Assembly (NCBI GenBank): GCA_036558745.1
Contig: DATBEZ010000021.1
Span: 1-64,000, forward strand
Reading direction: 5' to 3'
DNA: 64,000 nt
Source of the DNA: JAMXLJ01 sp036558745
GTDB lineage: Bacteria > Actinomycetota > Acidimicrobiia > IMCC26256 > JAMXLJ01
In this document: positions 59,442-64,000 of the stretch, piece after piece
Numbering within the stretch: the first letter of the stretch is position 1
How the letters are laid out: the number at the start of each line of letters is the position of its first letter
Notes under the pieces: model-generated
The model's input: the letters and a program-made list of their open reading frames with translations, nothing else
Told to the model about the DNA's origin: nothing
Databases searched by the model: none
Translations under genes and position numbers: made by a program

Positions 59442-60614
59442 TCACGCGGACAGCGGCCGTCGCTTCGGGGTCTCCGTTCCCGGCTCGCCGGCCGTACCCG
59501 GCTCCGCGGCCTCGGCCGCTTCGTGCGCGGCGGCCTCGCCCGGCCCGGCCTGCGGCGCCGGCGACGCACCCTTGGTGCGGTAGTAGTCGATCACGCTGAG
59601 CCCCACCGCGGTGAGCGGCACCGCGATGAAGGCACCGAGGATCCCGCCCAGTGCCGCGCCCGCGCTCAGCGCGATGAGCACCACGATCGTGTGCAGACGC
59701 ACGGCGCGGCCGAGCACGACGGGTCCGACGAGGTATCCCTCGACGTTGTGGATCACGATCGTCACCCCGACGACGAGCAACGCCGCGAACGGACCCTTGG
59801 CCACCAGCGCGAGCAATGCCGCGAGCGCGCCTGTCAGCAGCGCGCCGACGATGGGGAAGAACGCGCCGGCGAACGTGAGCACCGCGATCGGTCCGGCGAG
59901 GGGTACGCCGATCGCGACCAGCGCGATGTACATGAGCGTGCCGTTGATGACGCCGTTGATCGACGTCCCGCGGATGTAGCCGCTCAACGTCCGCCAGATG
60001 CGGTCGCCGAGGACGCGCATGTCGTTCGCGGTCTCGTCACTGAAGAGCCCGAGCCACCAGTCGACGATCGTCGGGCCGTCCTTCACGAAGAAGAACGCGA
60101 ACACGACGCTGAGCAGCCCTCCGATGATCACCTCGAGTACGACGGTCGCCTGCTGCAACGCGCCCACGAGGAGCTTGGTGCGGTTCTTGTTGAACTCCTT
60201 GCCGATGTTGTGGAAGTCCTTCTTCACGTCGGCGCGCTTCATGTGGAACGGACCGCGCACGAGCCAGTCCTGGATCCGTTGGATGCCGCGGTTCGCCTGG
60301 TGCTGGATGTCGCCGAAGTGGTTCGTCACCGACGGGACGATGTAGAGCAGCACGCCCGCGATGACGAGGATCATGAGCAGGAAGACCATCCAGGTCGCCG
60401 CGAGCGGCGGCCACCCGTGGCGGCGGAGGTAGCGCGCGGGCGGCACGAGGATCGTGGCGAGGAAGAGGGCCACGATGAGCGGCACCACGATGACGCGGAG
60501 CCGTCCGAACATCAGCACGAAGACGTAGACGGCGCCGGCGACGAGCAGCGCCCGCCACGCGAGCGCGGCGGCCCGGTCCAGCCATGCCGGGACCCAGCGC
60601 CGCTGCTCTTCCAC
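59442..60614 (-). CDS. AI-2E/PerM-family transporter
   Basis: 390 aa. About eight hydrophobic helices with the family's order: VIVVPLIVALFLATILVPPARYLRRHGW, a long charged loop (HMKRADVKKDFHNIGKEFNKNRTK), then FFVKDGP, GYIRGTSINGVINGTLMYIAL and LGRAVRLHTIVVLIAL. The C-terminus is an Ala/Glu/Pro-rich tail. Members export small molecules or ions; the AI-2 name comes from one member and should not be taken as substrate evidence. Confidence 0.9.
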   Translation of the reverse strand: MEEQRRWVPAWLDRAAALAWRALLVAGAVYVFVLMFGRLRVIVVPLIVALFLATILVPPARYLRRHGWPPLAATWMVFLLMILVIAGVLLYIVPSVTNHFGDIQHQANRGIQRIQDWLVRGPFHMKRADVKKDFHNIGKEFNKNRTKLLVGALQQATVVLEVIIGGLLSVVFAFFFVKDGPTIVDWWLGLFSDETANDMRVLGDRIWRTLSGYIRGTSINGVINGTLMYIALVAIGVPLAGPIAVLTFAGAFFPIVGALLTGALAALLALVAKGPFAALLVVGVTIVIHNVEGYLVGPVVLGRAVRLHTIVVLIALSAGAALGGILGAFIAVPLTAVGLSVIDYYRTKGASPAPQAGPGEAAAHEAAEAAEPGTAGEPGTETPKRRPLSA

Positions 60615-60736
60615 CGCACCTGTCTACCCCGCGAGCGCACCTCGTCAGTTCCACCGCCGGCACCCGTTGGCTCGGCGCCCCCATTGGGTACCAAGCGTCG
60701 AGGACGAGGATCGAGACGATCGACGGGAGCAGTGCC

Positions 60737-61300
60737 ATGGCCAACGAACTGAACGGCAAGCGGGTGGCGTTCATGATCGCCAACGAGGGCGTCGAGCAGG
60801 TCGAGCTCACGACGCCCTGGGAAGCGGTGCGCAAGGCGGGTGGCACCCCCGAGCTGGTCGCGCCGAAGCCCGGAACTGCGCAGGCGTTCAACCACCTCGA
60901 CAAGGGAGACACCTTCCCCGTCGACCGCACCGTCTCGCAGGTCACGGCCGACGACTACGACGCGCTCGTGCTGCCCGGTGGCGTCGCGAACCCCGACCAG
61001 CTTCGGACCGTCGACGAGGCGATCGACTTCGCCCAGGCGTTCTTCGGTGCGGGCAAGCCCGTCGCAGTGATCTGTCACGGGCCGTGGACGCTCGTCGAGG
61101 CCGACGTGGTGCGCGGCCGCACCCTCACGTCGTGGCCCAGCCTGCAGACCGACATCCGCAACGCGGGCGGGAACTGGGTCGACGAGGAGGTCTGCCGCGA
61201 CGGGAACCTCGTCACGAGCCGGAAGCCCGACGACCTTCCCGCGTTCTGCGCGGCGATGGTCGAGCTCGTCGCGAGCGGACAGGCCGGGGCACGGGTCTGA
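60737..61300 (+). CDS. DJ-1/PfpI-family protein
   Basis: 187 aa from ATG 60737 (upstream frame ignored). GVEQVELTTPWEAVRKAGG, YDALVLPGGVANPDQLR, then the nucleophile elbow VICHGPW with the Cys followed by His, and Glu in the N-terminal EGVEQ. Matches the PfpI/YhbO branch of intracellular protease-like or deglycase-like proteins, which protect against stress. A perfect 10-bp hairpin follows the gene. Confidence 0.92.
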   Translation: MANELNGKRVAFMIANEGVEQVELTTPWEAVRKAGGTPELVAPKPGTAQAFNHLDKGDTFPVDRTVSQVTADDYDALVLPGGVANPDQLRTVDEAIDFAQAFFGAGKPVAVICHGPWTLVEADVVRGRTLTSWPSLQTDIRNAGGNWVDEEVCRDGNLVTSRKPDDLPAFCAAMVELVASGQAGARV

Positions 61301-61334
61301 TCCCGTGTCCGCTTCGGGCCTCAGCGCGTGCAGC

Positions 61335-61358
61335 CGGGGAGACTCGATAGTCTCCCCG
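61335..61358 (+). terminator. hairpin after the DJ-1/PfpI gene
   Basis: CGGGGAGACT (61335-61344) and AGTCTCCCCG (61349-61358) with loop CGAT: a perfect 10-bp stem in the 98-bp gap before the ferredoxin gene. It probably terminates the DJ-1 transcript. Confidence 0.7.
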
Positions 61359-61398
61359 ACACGGCGCCCGAACGGGTCGTCGGGAAGGGGAATCCACC

Positions 61399-61593
61399 AT
61401 GAAGGTCGTCGTCAACTACGACCTGTGTGAGAGCAATGCGGTGTGCATGGGCATCGCGCCGGAGGTCTTCGAGGTGCGCGACGACGACTTCCTCTACCTC
61501 CTCGACGAGCACCCGCCGGAATCCATGCGGCCCAAGATCGAGCAAGCCGTGCGCCAGTGCCCGAAGCAGGCGATCAGCATCGAAGACGACTGA
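61399..61593 (+). CDS. 3Fe-4S ferredoxin
   Basis: 64 aa from ATG 61399 with GGGAAGGGG upstream. Cys ligands C10, C16 and C54 in DLCESNAVCMG and RQCPKQA; the fourth, middle ligand position is not Cys, so a [3Fe-4S] cluster is expected. Such small ferredoxins deliver electrons to cytochromes P450 in actinobacteria. No P450 lies in the window. It is followed 32 nt later by a KstR-like regulator gene. Confidence 0.92.
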   Translation: MKVVVNYDLCESNAVCMGIAPEVFEVRDDDFLYLLDEHPPESMRPKIEQAVRQCPKQAISIEDD

Positions 61594-61625
61594 GCCGACC
61601 GAACCCGCAGGGCAGGTAGGGGTCG

Positions 61626-62225
61626 GTGCCCGTCGTGGTCGTCGAGAAGAGCAACGGGCTGACCGCGAAGCAGACCGCGCGCCGTGCGCGGGTGCTCGTC
61701 ATCGTCCGGGGGCTCGCCGCGGAGGGCGGGTACGACGCAGTGCAGATGCGCGACGTCGCGGCGCGAGCCCAGGTTGCGCTGGGGACGCTGTACCGGTACT
61801 TCTCCTCCAAGGACCACCTGCTCGCGTCGGTGTGGGTCGACTGGGCCGGTGAACTCGCGCACGGTGTGGTGACCCGACCGGCGCGCGGCGAAACGCCGGC
61901 CGAGCGGGTGCTCGACGTGCTGGGGCGCGCGACACGCGCGCTCGAGCAGCAGCCGCAGCTGTCGGCTGCGCTCGTCACCGCGTTGCTCTCCACCGACCCG
62001 GTCGTGGGGGAGTGCCAGCGGCGCACGAGCGCGTTCACCGCCGAGTCGTTGCGCTCGGCGATCGGCGACGACCTCGACCCGGACACGACCGAGCGGGTCG
62101 TGAAGGTGATCCACCACGTGTGGTTCTCCGCGCTGGTCACGTGGGTGAACGGCTGGTCCGACATGGACGTGGTCGGCGCACAGCTCCGCCTCGCCGCCGA
62201 GGTTCTCCTCACCCCGACGCCCTGA
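61626..62225 (+). CDS. KstR-like TetR-family regulator
   Basis: 199 aa from GTG 61626. Helix-turn-helix GLAAEGGYDAVQMRDVAARA, then VALGTLYRYFSSKDHLLA closely resembles KstR, the repressor of cholesterol/steroid catabolism in mycobacteria and relatives. The C-terminal half (TAESLRSAIGDDLDPDTTERVVKVIHHVWFSALVTWVNG, cited as pieces AIGDDLDPDT and HHVWFSALVTWVNG) also fits. With the ferredoxin and acyl-CoA ligases around it, control of steroid or lipid breakdown genes is likely. KstR itself cannot be proven without ligand data. Confidence 0.88.
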   Translation: MPVVVVEKSNGLTAKQTARRARVLVIVRGLAAEGGYDAVQMRDVAARAQVALGTLYRYFSSKDHLLASVWVDWAGELAHGVVTRPARGETPAERVLDVLGRATRALEQQPQLSAALVTALLSTDPVVGECQRRTSAFTAESLRSAIGDDLDPDTTERVVKVIHHVWFSALVTWVNGWSDMDVVGAQLRLAAEVLLTPTP

Positions 62226-62228
62226 CGC

Positions 62229-63779
62229 TCAGATGGCGCGCTCGCGGCCTTCCCAGTACGGGTCGCGAAGCTTCCGCTTGTAGAGCTTCCCGTTGGGGTC
62301 GCGGGGCATCTCCTCGGTGAAGTCGATGGACTTCGGCGTCTTGAACTTCGCCAGCTTGTCGGAGCAGAACACGAGGATCTCGGTCGCGAGCTGTGGAGTC
62401 GGCTCGACACCGGGCGCGGGCTCGACCACCGCCTTCACCTCTTCGCCCCAGTCCTCGTGCGGGATGCCGAACACCGCCGCGTCACCGATCTTCGGGTGGG
62501 TGAGGAGCACGCTCTCGATCTCGGCGGGATAGATGTTCGCCCCACCCGAGATGATCATGTCGGCCTTGCGGTCGCGCAGGAACAGCCAGCCGTCCTCGTC
62601 GAGCACGCCGATGTCGCCGACGGTGAAGAACTTGCCGACGCGGCTGCGGTCGGTCTTGTCCTTGTCCTTGAAGTACTCGAAGTCGCCCGTCGCCATGTGC
62701 ATGTAGACGGTCCCGACCTCGTTCGGCCCGAGCTCGTTACCGGCGTCGTCGAGGATCACGATCTCCGCGTTCGGCCACGCGCGCCCGACCGTGCCGGGGT
62801 GCTCGAGCCACTCGGCGGAGCGCACGAGCGTCCCGCCACCCTCACTCGCCGCGTAGTACTCGTCGATGACCGGCCCCCACCACTCGATCATCCGGCGCTT
62901 CACGTCGGGCGGGCACGGCGCGGCTGCGTGGACCATCGTGCGCAGTGACGACACGTCGTACTTCGCCTTCACGTCGTCGGGAAGCGCGAGCAGACGGTGG
63001 AACTGCGTCGGCACCATGTGGCTGTTGGTGACGCGGTACTTGTCGATGAGCGCGAGCATTCCCTCGGGCGTCCACTTGTCCATGAGCACGACGGTGTAGC
63101 CCATGTGCAATGCGCCGCCCGCGAACACGAGCACCGCGGTGTGGTACAGCGGCGAGCCGCAGATGTGGACGTTGTCGTCGTGGGGCTGCAACCCGAACAG
63201 CAGCAGCATCCCGCCGAAGCCCATGCCCATCGCCTCGGGCTCGATGCCCGGCAGCCTCCGGCGGACACCCTTGGGCTTGCCCGTCGTACCGGACGTGTAG
63301 TTCATGACCGCGCCGGTCGTGCGGTTCTCCGGTAGCGCCGTCGGCTGACCGTCCTTCAGCTCGTCGAAGCGACGGAAGCCGGCGACGTCGCCGATCGCGA
63401 AGCGGTTCTCCTTGGGGAAGTCGAGCTCGTCGACCGCCGCGGTCGCGATGTCGGCGAAGCGCTCGTGGGTGACGAGCACCTTGGCCTCGGAGTCGCTGAC
63501 GATGTACGCGATCTCGGGACCGACGAGGTGGAAGTTGATCGGCACCAGGTACCAACCGGCCTGCAACACCGCCAGATACAGCTCGAACACCTCGACCGAG
63601 TTCGGCAGCACCATCGCGATCGCGTCACCGGGCTGGAGCCCGAGCGCGCGTAGTCCGTGCACGAGCTGGTTGCACGACGCCAGGAGCTCGCCGGCCTTCA
63701 CCTCGCGGCCGTCGGCCTCCGCGACCGCGAGGTGGTCGGGATCGGCGGCCGCGATGCTCCAGAAGCCGAGATCAGCCAT
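62229..63779 (-). CDS. acyl-CoA synthetase (AMP-forming)
   Basis: 516 aa from ATG 63779, preceded by GGAGGAATTC. AMP-binding motifs: MNYTSGTTGKPKGV near 165, YYAASEGGGT near 318 and LRDRKADMIISGGANIYPAEIE near 408, ending with the Lys motif GKLYKRKLRD. It activates a carboxylic acid to its CoA thioester; the group (FadD4/FadD-like) acts on medium or long-chain or steroid-derived acids. The preceding gene overlaps its start by 8 nt. Confidence 0.92.
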   Translation of the reverse strand: MADLGFWSIAAADPDHLAVAEADGREVKAGELLASCNQLVHGLRALGLQPGDAIAMVLPNSVEVFELYLAVLQAGWYLVPINFHLVGPEIAYIVSDSEAKVLVTHERFADIATAAVDELDFPKENRFAIGDVAGFRRFDELKDGQPTALPENRTTGAVMNYTSGTTGKPKGVRRRLPGIEPEAMGMGFGGMLLLFGLQPHDDNVHICGSPLYHTAVLVFAGGALHMGYTVVLMDKWTPEGMLALIDKYRVTNSHMVPTQFHRLLALPDDVKAKYDVSSLRTMVHAAAPCPPDVKRRMIEWWGPVIDEYYAASEGGGTLVRSAEWLEHPGTVGRAWPNAEIVILDDAGNELGPNEVGTVYMHMATGDFEYFKDKDKTDRSRVGKFFTVGDIGVLDEDGWLFLRDRKADMIISGGANIYPAEIESVLLTHPKIGDAAVFGIPHEDWGEEVKAVVEPAPGVEPTPQLATEILVFCSDKLAKFKTPKSIDFTEEMPRDPNGKLYKRKLRDPYWEGRERAI

Positions 63780-64000
63780 GTCGAATTCCTCCGTGAGCGT
63801 GAGACTGAGGTGACGCGACGGGAGCGGGAGCGGAGCTCCGCCGGTCGGAGCCCTCCGAGTCGGAGCGGGAGCGACCAGAAGACACAGCTCGTGCCCATCG
63901 GTAGTCGGGCTTGCCGACGGGGGTGCGGACGATCTCGTCGAGGACGACGAGCTGGCGCGGGACCTTGTAGCCCGCGAGCTTGGTGCGGCAGTGGTCCTGC
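63772..64000 (-). CDS. C-terminus of a second AMP-forming ligase (partial)
   Basis: Runs in from the right edge; 75 residues visible. TKLAGYKVPRQLVVLDEIVRTPVGKPDYRWA is the standard end of acyl-CoA ligases (pieces: LAGYKVPRQLVVLDEI, TPVGKPDYRWA). After this come about 35 low-complexity Ser/Arg-rich residues before the TGA that overlaps the next gene's ATGGCTGAT. The tail is unusual and may reflect loss of the original stop. Confidence 0.75.
   Translation of the reverse strand, partial: QDHCRTKLAGYKVPRQLVVLDEIVRTPVGKPDYRWARAVSSGRSRSDSEGSDRRSSAPAPVASPQSHAHGGIRHG

Overview
The window is about 70% GC, uses many GTG starts and has tightly overlapping genes. It carries a KstR-like TetR regulator, an F420-type LLM oxidoreductase, three ECF sigma factors and a fused LivHM permease. 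Together these point to a high-GC Actinomycetota chromosome; Acidimicrobiia is my inference, not something the sequence proves. I see no phage, insertion sequence, CRISPR array or replication origin. The only RNA gene is one tRNA-Arg(ACG).

Layout. 1-12.4 kb is an exoenzyme region. A five-gene operon with 4-nt overlaps (unknown C-terminal fragment, membrane-anchored phosphoesterase, unknown type I membrane protein, anchored GH99-like hydrolase, PhoD-like lipoprotein) ends in a 13-bp hairpin. It faces a secreted metallophosphatase and is followed by a sulfatase and a MarR regulator. 12.4-14.3 kb holds a divergent dioxygenase/SDR pair around a 24-bp palindrome. 14.3-19.9 kb is a branched-chain-amino-acid-type ABC transporter, with a TetR gene and an esterase lipoprotein beyond it. 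22.7-26.1 kb holds the tRNA, two tandem beta-propeller lipoproteins and the remnant of a third. 26.1-30 kb has a GT-C glycosyltransferase and a coupled DUF7064-like/phosphotransferase pair.

30-41.5 kb is dominated by sigma factors, small regulators and small single-domain enzymes: an ECF42-type sigma factor separated from its DGPF (YCII) partner by three 75-bp repeats, an LLM oxidoreductase, a monooxygenase/TetR divergon, a SigG-type sigma factor, an ArsR/AHSA1 pair, an alpha/beta hydrolase and an SDR. 41.5-47.2 kb encodes a lipoprotein that fuses five short repeats, a GH99-like domain and a phosphoesterase domain, followed by a large membrane protein with a PI-PLC X-like domain. 47.4-52.1 kb has a DUF4331 protein, a TPR protein and an aldo/keto reductase. 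52-54.6 kb has two HtrA-like proteases without visible export signals, divergent from an HxlR regulator. 54.7-60.6 kb has a sigma/anti-sigma-like pair, an NlpC/P60 hydrolase, a DMFase-like secreted protein and an AI-2E family protein. 60.7-64 kb has a DJ-1/PfpI protein, a 3Fe-4S ferredoxin with a KstR-like regulator, and acyl-CoA ligases.

The strongest lead is that the phosphoesterase and GH99-like domains occur as separate genes in the operon at 145-4174 and again as one polypeptide at 41459-44059. This is a fusion-type link suggesting that the two activities work together on a phosphorylated glycan at the cell surface.
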